A stretch of 64,000 bases of DNA from the NCBI GenBank assembly GCA_964023205.1, contig OZ026839.1, positions 16,522,386 through 16,586,385 on the forward strand. The letters run 5' to 3'. Positions 49,601 to 54,975 of the stretch are shown piece by piece (the stretch's first letter is position 1; each line of letters begins with the position of its first letter). This DNA comes from Lutraria lutraria. Taxonomy: Eukaryota; Mollusca; Bivalvia; Venerida; Mactridae. The translations under genes were made by a program, and so were the position numbers. The notes below the pieces were generated by a model. That model saw only the letters and a list, made by a program, of their open reading frames with translations, was not told the origin of the DNA and did no database searches.

Positions 49601-51623
49601 TGATGTTAAATTAGAAGCTTATAAAGAAAAAAGCCGACGAAGAAAGTTTCAGCCAAAAATTCATCCAATTAAAAAATAAAATCACAAAAAATATTAGTTT
49701 CCATAAAAGATCGGAAACTCTTTGGAAGTTGTTGTACACTTTTTGGGTGGAAGTGATTTATTATTCATAGCTATGATTTTTGCGGCAAGTACCTTAAATA
49801 GTCATTTTATGACCCAAGTTCTTCTTGCAATTATCCATTATATATTGTTTTACATATACATCTAACACATTTTTACACTTTCACAGAATGTTTGTCAGTT
49901 GTAGGGTATGCCCCTTTAAACATTCAATGTCAAAGCAATGTGGGGTATTCGTCACTACTGTGACAAAACTCGAGTTTATCTATAAACTATTAAAAGTGAC
50001 ATCCAGATGCCTTAGAAGAACAATGAGATCGGAGAGCAAAATAATATTTACCATGATAATAATGTATATAACCATTGTAATTAAATATTTACTAATATTC
50101 AAAATGGTATACTAGTACTACAACATGTATTTCATACATGTATACAAACATACAAACACGCACCAAACATAGTTTTTTTTATATTTTAGGTGATAATGGA
50201 GTAGGTGTTACAAAGGCAATTACCAGTTCAGAAAGTGAGACTATTGGTATTGGTGTTGGTGTCGGTGTGGGTGTCGTTTTGATTATACTCATCATAGTGA
50301 TCATTATCTTTTGTTGCTTAAGGTAAAGTATGAACATTTACCATACCTTTATAATGATAGTGCTATTACAATGTACTTGTATTGTTCTGAATATTTTATT
50401 TTCATTAAACGATTATTGTTAGTTGTTGCATACAGAGTCGTTATATAACATATCTATAATTTGGTTGATTATAGAACCATATGCAGTAAGGAAACACTAG
50501 TACAAGACTACCAGAATTTAAGTCTGACAAAATTATCTGAGACTGGATCTGTCAGAGATTTGCAATTTCTATTTCGTTATTTTTTATGAATCAGAGGCCA
50601 TCACAACGGTACCTTGGGCGATTGTACAAGTTACTAGTATTGAATTCATTGAAATAGTATGAACTTGGAAATTTTTTTTTAGGTCAATGAGAACCGTCAC
50701 GGTCACCACTTAGTTCAAAGAAAGATTGGCATCGATGCTTTTAAGTTATTGAAAAATGGGGCTCCTTTCATCATGTTGTAGTCTATTATACTATTTTCAG
50801 AAAGGGCATTATATCAACACCATTTAAAAAGAATGAACCTAAGCCACATGTTACAACTTTTGAAAATCCTCGTTATGCAGCCGATAGTGTTCACATTGGA
50901 GAAACAGGTAAATGTTTTATGCACTTTTAGAATACTGCTACTTCCTGTAATGTGGTGCAAACATATTCAGTTGCACACTTTTAACTTTTAATCACTCTTA
51001 AAATACCTATACTTATATTGACTTACTATGGCCGACATGAAAACACATCGACATGAATACACATCGATCCCGACGTTTACTTTTGTTTTCAAACTACAAG
51101 AGCTGTAATATGACATGCTAACACAACAATGACATATCCAAGTATAGTTCTCTTATAGAGACAATTATCCCTTCCAACATTAATCCCACCATGTCTCTCA
51201 ATAAACACGTTACACATGCCAGATAATGTAAAGAAAGGCGTATTATAATGCTGAATACCATCGCCATCCTATCATTCATTATCTGATAGAATAAAGATGG
51301 AAATTTATCATTTCTCAACTAATAGGCTCTGATTTGATGAAGTTAAATGTACATGCTTGTATTACATATTGGTAAACTGTTCAACGAGGATAATTGTTTA
51401 CATGTATATTTAATGAACTAATTGATAAGTCAGGAATAATGTGGTTTTACAGTATAGATGTTGATTTCCTTTGGATATAAATACAATAGTACTTGTTCAT
51501 GACTAAAATATGCCTAATACAATACAATGTGATTTTATAGATGTGGAGGCAACTGCTTCATATGGATACACCACATTACATGATGATCGGGTAACAAGGA
51601 CTGGTTCATTACCACAGTCATGA
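16515..51623 (+). CDS. LRP-like receptor: three propeller-EGF units, three CCP domains, transmembrane (28 exons)
   Basis: Coding joins 28 exons (listed separately) into 1329 residues. Approximate layout: signal peptide 1-35; beta-propeller 1 40-337; EGF 338-374; propeller 2 375-665; EGF 666-707; propeller 3 708-991; EGF 992-1033; CCP domains 1034-1100, 1101-1161, 1162-1222; helix 1241-1266; cytoplasmic tail 1267-1329. Propellers 1 and 3 show YWTD-type motifs (IYWTD, LFWSD, IYWVD, MFWTD). The tail has FENPRY, the FxNPxY signal that LDL-receptor relatives use for clathrin-mediated uptake. Known family roles are ligand uptake or signalling at the plasma membrane; the ligand cannot be inferred. 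No class A ligand-binding repeats were found. All splice sites are GT-AG and all phases agree, which strongly supports the model. Untranslated exons, and further symmetric phase-1 exons in the long introns after exons 1, 22 and 25, cannot be excluded. Confidence 0.9.
17128..17172. repeat. Palindrome built from the CAAGGACTTATATACAT motif
   Basis: In intron 1, ATCAAGGACTTTATATACAT meets its inverse, ending in ACATAAGTCCTTGAT, giving a 45-base near-perfect palindrome. The half-site is the terminal motif of the inverted repeats at 19321-20337. Confidence 0.8.
17371..17402. repeat. Perfect 15-base inverted repeat
   Basis: CAGGGATGCTATATT and its exact complement are separated by two bases. It would form a tight cruciform or RNA hairpin within intron 1. 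The purpose is unknown; it may be two abutted transposon ends. Confidence 0.85.
17545..17912 (+). repeat. 21-base minisatellite in intron 1
   Basis: About 17 units of GATATTATATTACTACTATA plus T. Variation is confined mainly to the GATATTA / GATATCA / GATATGA position. Both strands remain open only because of the 21-base period. Confidence 0.97.
18785..18992 (-). mobile_element. tRNA-Ala-like SINE or tRNA pseudogene in intron 1
   Basis: Minus strand from about 18990 reads GCCCGATTAGCTCAGTTGG (A box), GAGCAGCTGACTTGCAAGC (loop with TGC), then GTTCGAGCCCCGC (B box). The anticodon stem does not pair well, so a working tRNA is unlikely. The following sequence ends in GGCATTAAAG near 18800, like the GGCGTTAAA ends of the other SINEs here. 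Confidence 0.6.
19321..20337. repeat. Composite inverted repeat of order Y-X-Y'-X'
   Basis: Y (19321-19692, 372 bases) is inverted at 19828-20199. X (19695-19831, 137 bases) is inverted at 20201-20337. Both pairs look near-identical. Each block has an outer end starting CAAGGACTTATATACATAC and continuing into ATGGATTCGCAACT. The two hairpins interlock, since X lies in the loop of Y and Y' lies in the loop of X. The 100-codon frame at 19663-19965 is incidental. It lies in intron 1 and probably arose by insertion of one MITE into another of the same family, or by duplication of such an element. Confidence 0.9.
20338..21050. other. Intron 1, nothing recognised
   Basis: Unremarkable AT-rich intron sequence without an open frame of interest. 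Confidence 0.5.
21052..21362 (+). repeat. 69-base tandem repeat in intron 1
   Basis: About four and a half units, each with CATACCCGTAGATTATAATA and ACTAGGTGTTGCACAGCAC. It lies about 140 bases upstream of exon 2. Confidence 0.93.
21506..21642 (+). CDS. Exon 2: start of mature receptor
   Basis: Residues 37-82. Acceptor ATATTCCAG, donor GGG/GTAAGT. It encodes VFGDHSIVFTALPAEIDEDY, acidic and proline-containing, leading into propeller 1. Ends in phase 0. Confidence 0.85.
21752..22795 (+). repeat. 33-base minisatellite in intron 2
   Basis: About 31 units of ACATAGACTACGTTAAGACA plus TATATACATACAA, alternating between GTTAAGACATACATAC and GTGAAGACATATATAA subtypes. The period (three times eleven) keeps long frames open on both strands (256 and 244 codons). 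These are artefacts: the translated repeat is low-complexity and no start context or flanking exon supports it. Confidence 0.96.
22800..24740. other. Intron 2 interior
   Basis: No coding exon found. A C-rich run lies near 23683-23698. At 24060-24170 the minus strand has a partial tRNA-like start (GAGCCCGTTAGCGTAGTGG) without a clear B box, perhaps a decayed SINE. Confidence 0.45.
24747..24820 (+). ncRNA. MicroRNA-precursor-like hairpin (candidate)
   Basis: The 5' arm at 24752-24774 (TTTGGGACTATTTGATAG plus TTTAT) pairs with the 3' arm at 24793-24815 except for a two-base TA/AT internal mismatch. The stem extends outward by AGTG/CACT after one mismatch. The loop is about 18 bases. Stem length, loop size and a small central bulge fit an animal pre-miRNA, and it lies in the sense strand of intron 2. 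I do not recognise the arm as a known miRNA. A small MITE could give the same shape. Confidence 0.4.
25403..25576 (+). CDS. Exon 3: propeller 1, first blades
   Basis: Residues 83-140, phase 0 to 0. It encodes FRRPISCAVDYSKNELYVYD, the ISCAVDYxxNxLYVYD form of an LDL-receptor class B strand pair. Acceptor GAATTTCAG, donor AAG/GTATGT. Confidence 0.92.
26030..26062 (+). repeat. Solo copy of the CAAGGACTTATATACATAC motif
   Basis: A 33-base match (with one change, GGACTC for GGATTC) to the ends of the inverted repeats at 19321-20337, here alone in intron 3 without a visible partner. Confidence 0.75.
27600..27763 (+). CDS. Exon 4: propeller 1 YWTD blade
   Basis: Residues 141-195. It contains VVDWISHNIYWTDPLMNWI and LPRALAVDPIHG, the canonical YWTD blade with the RALAVDP strand. 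Donor GG/GTAAGA, phase 2. Confidence 0.95.
28017..28169 (+). CDS. Exon 5: propeller 1 blade
   Basis: Residues 195-246. It has GYLFWSDFSINPVIERSSLT and SKRIYWVD, two YWTD-like strands. Acceptor ATTTTAG, donor CT/GTAAGT, phase 2 to 2. Confidence 0.95.
28765..28978. mobile_element. Partial MITE copy in intron 5
   Basis: It is closely similar to 49692-49919 (TTCCATAAAAGATCGGAAAC through GTTGTAGGGTATGCCTCTTTAAA). Only the right-hand part and right terminus are present; the left terminus was not found. Confidence 0.8.
29241..30012 (+). repeat. 43-base minisatellite in intron 5
   Basis: About 18 units containing TTTGTAAACACCAGTTCACT and GTCATTACAACTAATCATG, with a second subtype GTCATAACAATTAAT interspersed. 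It ends about 80 bases before exon 6. Confidence 0.95.
30093..30186 (+). CDS. Exon 6: propeller 1 blade
   Basis: Residues 246-277. It encodes LEFIDSATYDGTQRMHIVRA, the xxIxxxxYDGTxRxxI strand of the YWTD propeller. Acceptor GGTTTTCAG, donor GAG/GTAAAT, ending in phase 0. Confidence 0.93.
30600..31330 (-). pseudogene. PIF/Harbinger transposase relic in intron 6
   Basis: On the minus strand about 30866-30792 reads LPMTKDLSRARRVMENAFGI, the LSRARRVxENAFGIL signature near the C terminus of Harbinger DDE transposases. After a stop and frame change it continues PDAVIVCVRLLNITRVRHPG (the region that usually reads CxxLHNFLR). Upstream sequence is badly broken. It is antisense to the host gene. Confidence 0.8.
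31662..31842 (+). CDS. Exon 7: propeller 1, closing blade
   Basis: Residues 278-338. It encodes DILITTDINNYFTGEIPYSA and ends REAYFGVCLYNERMQPEIPD, leading to EGF 1. Donor GG/GTAACT is acceptable though not optimal. Phase 0 to 1. Confidence 0.9.
31880..31931 (+). repeat. 10-base tandem repeat
   Basis: About five units of GTAGATTTAT shortly after exon 7. Confidence 0.85.
32165..32446. other. Possible dispersed repeat in intron 7
   Basis: The minus strand has GGTCGTAGGTTTGATTCGGC, slightly like a tRNA T-arm. The open frame (93 codons) has no recognised domain. It is left unclassified. Confidence 0.3.
32618..32728 (+). CDS. Exon 8: EGF-like domain 1
   Basis: Residues 338-375. Six cysteines in EGF spacing: DKCKSADCQDIC, ATCLCREGFDL, DGRSCT. 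It matches the EGF module that follows each YWTD propeller in LRPs. The exon is symmetric, phase 1 to 1. Confidence 0.95.
33189..33390 (+). CDS. Exon 9: propeller 2
   Basis: Residues 375-442. It encodes HQRAVVINTGKDLCLLDIRV and FFDIDMDERDVYFSIENFLY. The acceptor TTTTACAG is good. The donor AG/GTTCCT is weak, but the junction to exon 10 restores an expected strand (LYRVHID) and the phase fits. Confidence 0.82.
33830..34325 (+). repeat. 23-24-base minisatellite in intron 9
   Basis: Units of AATGTCTCTGTAAAATTATA plus TAG alternate with TCTCAGTAAAGTTATAT. It stops about 60 bases before exon 10. Confidence 0.93.
34387..34463 (+). CDS. Exon 10: propeller 2
   Basis: Residues 442-468. It encodes VHIDAGVDGSYRPKTILT. 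Acceptor ATTTTCAG, donor G/GTAAAT, phase 2 to 1. It is short and depends on the weak donor of exon 9. Confidence 0.82.
34836..34992 (+). CDS. Exon 11: propeller 2
   Basis: Residues 468-520. GMSYDYKYKMLYYGVASDPQ, QIWYHDV and LNSLTVTPLTG keep the YWTD spacing with degenerate motifs. Acceptor ATATCAG, donor GG/GTATGT, phase 1 to 2. Confidence 0.9.
35341..35487 (+). CDS. Exon 12: propeller 2
   Basis: Residues 520-569. GKGYWIADENTLQVVDLIGT and PLTKPKHMVHDSKYE follow the blade pattern (GxxYWxAD...V...P.....D). Acceptor AATTTCAG, donor AC/GTAAGT, phase 2 to 2. Confidence 0.92.
35763..35985 (+). repeat. 37-base tandem repeat in intron 12
   Basis: Six units containing CAAACACTGACTCGCCTACC and CTAATGTATGAGTATAG. 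It is the most homogeneous intronic array here, suggesting recent expansion. Confidence 0.95.
36403..36515 (+). ncRNA. Hammerhead-ribozyme-like repeat, degenerate copy
   Basis: In intron 13, TGATGA (36404-36409) is followed by stem II GTC-AAT-GAC, then GAAAC and CGGTC. This fits the type I hammerhead core with a minimal ACC/GGT stem III and cleavage expected after C36428. The C of CTGATGA is A here and stem I does not pair, so this copy is probably inactive. The next 85 bases (CCTATGGAAT, TTGACTCGGATATTTTT) match 60978-61055. Confidence 0.5.
36560..36680 (+). CDS. Exon 13: propeller 2
   Basis: Residues 569-609. TLYVLIEGFNEHTDLMGIDY and PITDFALYK form a blade. Acceptor AATTTCAG, donor AAG/GTAACG, phase 2 to 0. 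Confidence 0.9.
36762..37662 (+). repeat. 21-base minisatellite in intron 13
   Basis: About 42 units of TGATGTACTTCATATACCAT plus G, with CCATG, CCCTG and ACCAG variants. The 332-codon minus frame and other long frames across it are period artefacts. Confidence 0.97.
37880..38120. repeat. Dispersed GGTCACC-AGGTCAAAT repeat
   Basis: Sequences such as CTTGGGTCAAAAACAAGCTC, TCTTAGGAAAACCTTGTTAAC and GGTCACCAGGTCAAAT belong to a dispersed non-coding repeat I recognise as common in bivalve genomes. It ends about 100 bases before exon 14. Confidence 0.5.
38214..38382 (+). CDS. Exon 14: propeller 2, closing blade
   Basis: Residues 610-666. EFVVLVNKDDNDKYQIQTAD and NGIKILDVTVQARYA; the end matches the IxVYxxxxQ strand before an EGF module. 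Acceptor AATTGCAG, donor A/GTATGT, phase 0 to 1. Confidence 0.92.
38636..38761 (+). CDS. Exon 15: EGF-like domain 2
   Basis: Residues 666-708. NPCGETNDYGGCEDICLPEG, ATCKCSIGFTLHSDGKQC: the typical NxCxxxNGGCxxxC form of LRP EGF modules. Symmetric, phase 1 to 1. Confidence 0.96.
39085..39131 (+). repeat. 10-base GGTTTTATAC repeat
   Basis: Five units in intron 15. Confidence 0.85.
39225..39420. repeat. Dispersed bivalve-type repeat in intron 15
   Basis: AAAGGTTGAGCTATTGTGAT, followed by GGCGTTGGCGCCTCCTC, resembles a repeat frequent in bivalve non-coding DNA. There is no coding potential. Confidence 0.4.
39723..39819 (+). CDS. Exon 16: propeller 3, first blade
   Basis: Residues 708-740. NFLLVSDVTYNKIFQIPL matches the FLLxSxxxxIxxIPL opening strand of an LRP propeller. 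Acceptor ATTTACAAG, donor CG/GTAAGG, phase 1 to 2. Confidence 0.9.
40262..40398 (+). CDS. Exon 17: propeller 3
   Basis: Residues 740-786. PDGVLFNYLTNEMFWSNSFQ, LWAVTLNGTRQHLY. Acceptor TTAATTGAAG is modest, donor G/GTAAGT is strong, phase 2 to 1. Confidence 0.88.
41199..41403 (+). CDS. Exon 18: propeller 3
   Basis: Residues 786-854. PDRLALDPSTGNLYYTAISY, YIGVINTNGETAVVYWDG, PRDIVLDPSAG. The PxxLALDPxxGxLYYT strand is diagnostic. Phase 1 to 2. Confidence 0.95.
41730..41860 (+). CDS. Exon 19: propeller 3 YWTD blade
   Basis: Residues 854-898. GYMFWTDHGSSAPGIYRANM and VVWPNGLAIDNV are the strongest class B repeat in the protein. Acceptor TGTTACAG, donor G/GTAAGT, phase 2 to 1. Confidence 0.96.
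42328..42487 (+). CDS. Exon 20: propeller 3 YWTD blade
   Basis: Residues 898-951. KTIYWVDGYLDRIYSSDYSG and DIDLVEDYLYFTASG. Of two adjacent AGs, the first (TTGTTTAG) keeps the frame. The donor AA/GTATAT matches the next exon in phase 2. Confidence 0.92.
42835..42956 (+). CDS. Exon 21: propeller 3, closing blade
   Basis: Residues 951-992. NTITRIHKNDKNDIKQIG and GVLYALDVYSSTAK; the LYALDVYSS strand normally precedes the EGF module. Acceptor GAATTTAG, donor G/GTAGGT, phase 2 to 1. Confidence 0.92.
43204..43329 (+). CDS. Exon 22: EGF-like domain 3
   Basis: Residues 992-1034. NTDCARNNGGCSHFCFPT, FSCGCEFYYTLLGDGKTC: six cysteines in EGF spacing. Symmetric, phase 1 to 1. The donor is GTATTT, weaker than most. 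Confidence 0.94.
43590..43855 (+). mobile_element. tRNA-Ser-like SINE (copy 2) in intron 22
   Basis: The head runs from CATGGTCAAGTGATTAAGG to GGGTTTGAGCCCCGC, with an internal duplication of TGTAACCTCTCAC. The body matches the copy at 2675-2909 (AGGTAGGCAGTTGC, CTTCCCAGGAAAGATGGTT, TGAACTGTCCGCC) and ends in GTTGAAAAGCGGCGTAAAAC with an ACAAACAAAC tail. It lies in the host gene's orientation. Confidence 0.88.
44821..45143. mobile_element. TTAA-flanked MITE, family A copy 1
   Basis: The terminal inverted repeats AGCCCCATTAGC and GCTAATGGGGCT are flanked by TTAA on both sides (44817-44820, 45144-45147). It is 323 bases with no ORF. TTAA duplications are made by piggyBac and Kolobok type transposases. 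A relative lies at 56303-56688. Confidence 0.8.
45460..46000. repeat. Dispersed repeat, tandem units of about 190 bases (intron 22)
   Basis: Units contain TAGAGCTTAGTATTG, GTTGCTAAGATAATGTCCC, GCCCCGCCCCAGAGGTCACA, TTATATAGATTTAT. The same family occurs at 58870-59455. It is non-coding and familiar from bivalve genomes. Confidence 0.6.
46182..46382 (+). CDS. Exon 23: CCP (sushi) domain 1
   Basis: Residues 1034-1101. RCPLFIPNGAILENDRC, NCNYVCDDGYKPKS, VTCTSE, KWDMTDPC. Six cysteines rather than the usual four. Symmetric, phase 1 to 1; acceptor ATGTTTCAG, donor G/GTAAGC. Confidence 0.93.
46887..47069 (+). CDS. Exon 24: CCP (sushi) domain 2
   Basis: Residues 1101-1162. IKCPEYVGRGVIDTQC, ICNYTCANGYIPSR, LTCKPNGKWN, SHC. 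Six cysteines; the GY and C..NGKW landmarks are clear. Phase 1 to 1. Confidence 0.94.
47334..47516 (+). CDS. Exon 25: CCP (sushi) domain 3
   Basis: Residues 1162-1223. VLCPNKISDGVINKPC, VCTFTCNNGFKINP, LICGIDGQWN, APC. Same six-cysteine pattern and the same exon length (183) as domain 2, consistent with exon duplication. Phase 1 to 1. Confidence 0.94.
47640..48930. repeat. Dispersed repeats in intron 25
   Basis: Two related blocks (about 47735-47990 and 48265-48480) share ACTGGATCCTG, GATAACnTAAnACTATTCA, TTGGTATGTGAATTGG, TGTGGTTnCTATGGTAACnG. A further block (48650-48890) has TACCTCCAAG, GAGGTCACACTTAGAGG and TGGTGGATTT. All are non-coding repeats of a bivalve type. Confidence 0.55.
49557..49915. 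mobile_element. TTAA-flanked MITE, family B (T2/Kolobok-like ends)
   Basis: The terminal inverted repeats AGGGGCATACCCTACAACT are exact over at least 19 bases and are flanked by TTAA (49553-49556, 49916-49919). The terminal motif TTAAAGGGG fits the TTAAAGGRR end I recall for T2-type (Kolobok superfamily) MITEs. No ORF. A partial copy is at 28765-28978. Confidence 0.8.
50190..50322 (+). CDS. Exon 26: stalk and transmembrane helix
   Basis: Residues 1223-1267. A short Ser/Thr-rich stalk (KAITSSESET) leads to IGIGVGVGVGVV and LIILIIVIIIFCCL, a glycine-zipper-like start followed by a very hydrophobic core and a basic stop-transfer (RK across the exon border). Donor AG/GTAAAG, phase 1 to 2. Confidence 0.93.
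50801..50907 (+). CDS. Exon 27: cytoplasmic tail with FENPRY
   Basis: Residues 1267-1303. The basic juxtamembrane part (RKGIISTPFKKNEPKP) precedes FENPRY at residues 1287-1292 (50859-50876). FxNPxY is the signal bound by PTB adaptors such as ARH and Dab2 in LDL-receptor relatives. Acceptor CTATTTTCAG, donor G/GTAAAT, phase 2 to 1. Confidence 0.92.
51541..51623 (+). CDS. Exon 28: C terminus and stop
   Basis: Residues 1303-1329 and TGA at 51621-51623. DVEATASYGYTTLHDDR includes YTTL, a possible YxxL-type sorting signal. Acceptor TGATTTTATAG. The frame closes exactly. Confidence 0.9.
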
Positions 51624-52100
51624 GTTGTACAAGAACCTAATGGTCAACAAGAAAAACATTGGTAAAACCATACAAACATTACATATGGATAAACTTACAG
51701 TTAATAACTTACTGTGAACATGTCTGAACTTAAAGAAATCCATAATCAGTACTAAATGGATGCTACGTTTTTATTGTTATTTTATAATATATATGAAGAT
51801 TTAACATGTATTTTGTGATAGGTTATTACAGCGTTATTGTTATGATACAATATGTATGAGGATTGTACATGTATTTTGTGATAGGTTATTACAGTGTTAT
51901 TGTTATGAAGCTAGAACTGTTTTATAGAGAATTGTTCATGATCGTACATAATGTACTGATGTACATTTGAAGTGAAATACATTTATTTACACAATTAGAA
52001 ATCCATATTATGATATACATGCGATCTATATAAGGGTCACAGTTGTTTTTCCAAAAAGTTGGCTTTAATGGAGGAAGTCTTTAATACAATGTTAATCAGT
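51624..52100 (+). other. Probable 3' UTR and flank
   Basis: AT-rich sequence after the stop, with a duplicated segment (TGTATTTTGTGATAGGTTAT at about 51808 and 51870). I found no AATAAA close to the stop that I would trust, so the transcript end is not placed. Confidence 0.45.
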
Positions 52101-52104
52101 GATT

Positions 52105-52345
52105 TCATAATGAGCTTGTTATTGGGCTGAAGACTGTGATATTAGCCTGAGGCCGAAGGTCGAAGCCAATAACAAGGTCATTATGAACCAATCAGAATGA
52201 CCGAATCTCATAACAGCCAATTTTTTTCATAAAGGTCGTGTTTTTTTTATTATGACCGAGTTTTGTGTTCATAATGTCTTGGTCACCTTTATATCGACCC
52301 AGAATTTGAAGTGAAACGTGCCTAATATTCAATAGTTAATTAGTA
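52105..52345. repeat. Dispersed repeat with palindromic head
   Basis: TTCATAATGAGCTTGTTATT (52105) is inverted as AATAACAAGGTCATTATGAA ending near 52187. The following CATAATGTCTTGGTCACC, GAAGTGAAACGTGCCTAATA is also found at 10970-11095. It is probably a non-autonomous element family. Confidence 0.6.
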
Positions 52346-52834
52346 ATGGGATATAATAAACCCTCTGACGTTAACATCACGGTGGTATCTAATATTCACT
52401 CTATTGCGTACATGTATATACTCATGCTGCAGTATATAGTTTTGTATCTACTTTTGTTGATATTTCTTTAAAAATTATATTAGAATCTATTGACATACAT
52501 AAAACAACTAGACTAACAATTAATCAGATGTAATATATTCATATTACTATATTGTGTAGTTGACATGGCCGAGCTTTCAATTTTTTTATCATATTATGTT
52601 TTACCAACAGAGGCACAGTCTTCAAATACTTTACATTCCTGAAACCAATATCCCCCTCATTTATAGTAGACTAAACTCCATATGTTTACGTATAGTTCTA
52701 AAATTTGGCACATTACAAAATGTATATCATAAAGAGTCAGGCATACTTTGTACGTATTTTACTTGTTTATATATATTCGTAATAAAATGCTACATTTAAA
52801 TTATACTAAATTGTTATTTACTAGAGAGTGCACG
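52346..52834. other. Intergenic, nothing recognised
   Basis: A 79-codon plus frame (52560-52799) has no recognisable features. AATAAA occurs at 52781-52786, far from the receptor stop codon. Confidence 0.45.
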
Positions 52835-52839
52835 GGCAT

Positions 52840-54975
52840 TATGTACATATTACCTGAAGATACAGGTGTATTAAGTACATATTACCTGAAGATACAGGTG
52901 TATTAAGTACATATTACCTGAAGGTACATGTGTATTAAGTGCATATTACCTAAAGATACAGGTGTATTAAGTACATATTACCTGAAGGTCCGGTTGGATT
53001 ACGTACATATTACCCTAAAGTACAGGTGTATTAAGTACATATTACCTGAAGTTACAAGTGTATTAAGTACATATTAACTGAAGGAACATGTGCATTAAGT
53101 ACATATTACCTGAAGTTACAGGTGTATTAAGTACATATTACCTTAAATAACATGTACATGTGTATTAAGTACATATTACCTGAAGGTACGTGTGTATTAA
53201 GTACATATTACCTTAAAGTACAGGTGTATTGAATAAATTTTACCTGAAAGTACATGTGTATTAAGTACATATTACCTTAAAGTACAGGTGTATTGAATAA
53301 ATTTTACCTGAAAGTACATGTGTATTAAGTACATATTACCTGAAGGTACAGGTGGATTAAGTACATATTACCTGAAGGTACATGTGGATTAAGTACATAT
53401 TAACTGAAGGTACAAGTTCATTAAGTACATATTAACTGAAGGTACAGGTTCATTAGGTACATATTACCTGAAGATACATGTGTATTAAATACATATTACC
53501 TTAAAGTACAGGTGTATTGAGTACATACTACCTGAAGGTACAGGTGTATTAAATACGCATTACCTGAATGTACAGGTGTATTAAGTACATATTACCTGAA
53601 GGTACAGGTGGATTAAATGCACATTAACTAAAAGTACAGGTGTATTGAGTACATATTAACGGAAGGTCACATGTGTATTAAGTGCATATTACCTGAAGGT
53701 ACATGTGGATTAAGTAAATATATAACCTGAAGGTACATGTGCATTAAGCACATATTACCTGAAGTTACAAGTGTATTAAGTACATATTAACTGAAGGAAC
53801 ATATGCATTAAGTACATATTACCTGAAGTTACAGGTGTATTAAGTACATATTACCTTAAAGAACATGTACATGTGTATTAAGTACATATTACCTGAAGGT
53901 ACGTGTGTATTAAGTACATATTACCTTAAAGTACAGGTGTATTGAATAAATTTTACCTGAAAGTACATGTGTATTAAGTACATATTACCTTAAAGTACAG
54001 GTGTATTGAATAAATTTTACCTGAAAGTACATGTGTATTAAGTACATATTACCTGAAGGTACAGGTGGATTAAGTACATATTACCTGAAGGTACATGTGG
54101 ATTAAGTACATATTAACTGAAGGTACAAGTTCATTAAGTACATATTAACTGAAGGTACAGGTTCATTAGGTACATATTACCTGAAGATACATGTGTATTA
54201 AATACATATTACCTTAAAGTACAGGTGTATTGAGTACATACTACCTGAAGGTACAGGTGTATTAAATACGCATTACCTGAATGTACAGGTGTATTAAGTA
54301 CATATTACCTGAAGGTACAGGTGGATTAAATGCACATTAACTAAAAGTACAGGTGTATTGAATACATATTAACTGAAGGTCACATGTGTATTAAGTGCAT
54401 ATTACCTGAAGGTAAATGTGGATTAAGTAAATATTTAACCTGAAGGTACATGTGCATTAAGTACATATTAACTGAACGTACAGATGTATTACGTACATAT
54501 TAACTGAAGGTACATGTGTATTTGCAAATGTAGTACATATTACCTGAAAATACAGGTGTATTAAATACACATTAACTAAAAGTACAGGTGAATTGAGTAC
54601 ATATTTCCTGAAGGTACATGTGTATTAAGTACATATTACCCGAAGGTACGGGTGCATTAAATACACATTATCTAAAAGTACAGGTGTATTTAGTACATAT
54701 CACCTGAAGGTACATGTGTATTAAGTACATATTACCTGAAGGTACATGTGTATTAAGTACATATTACCTGAAAGTACAGGTGTATTAAGTAAATAATTTC
54801 CTAATAGTACAGGTGTACCTTAATTGTACTTGTGTATTAGGTACATATTACCTGAAGGTACAGGAGTAATAAGTACGTTTTTCCTTAAGGTACATGTGTA
54901 TTAAGTACGTATTACCTAAAGGTATTGGTGTATAAAATACATATAACCTGACAGTACATGTGTATTAAGTACTGT
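52840..54975 (+). repeat. About 32-base satellite with a 713-base internal duplication
   Basis: Units contain AAGTACATATTACCTGAAGG and TACAGGTGTATT. A block at about 53041-53735 recurs at about 53754-54450 with the same order of variant units (for example GTTACAAGTG at 53051 and 53764), showing a segmental duplication inside the array. Units become irregular after 54480. Confidence 0.95.

Noticed and set aside
52781..52786. Polyadenylation signal of the receptor gene
   Set aside because: AATAAA is more than 1.1 kb past the stop in AT-rich DNA; nothing ties it to this transcript.
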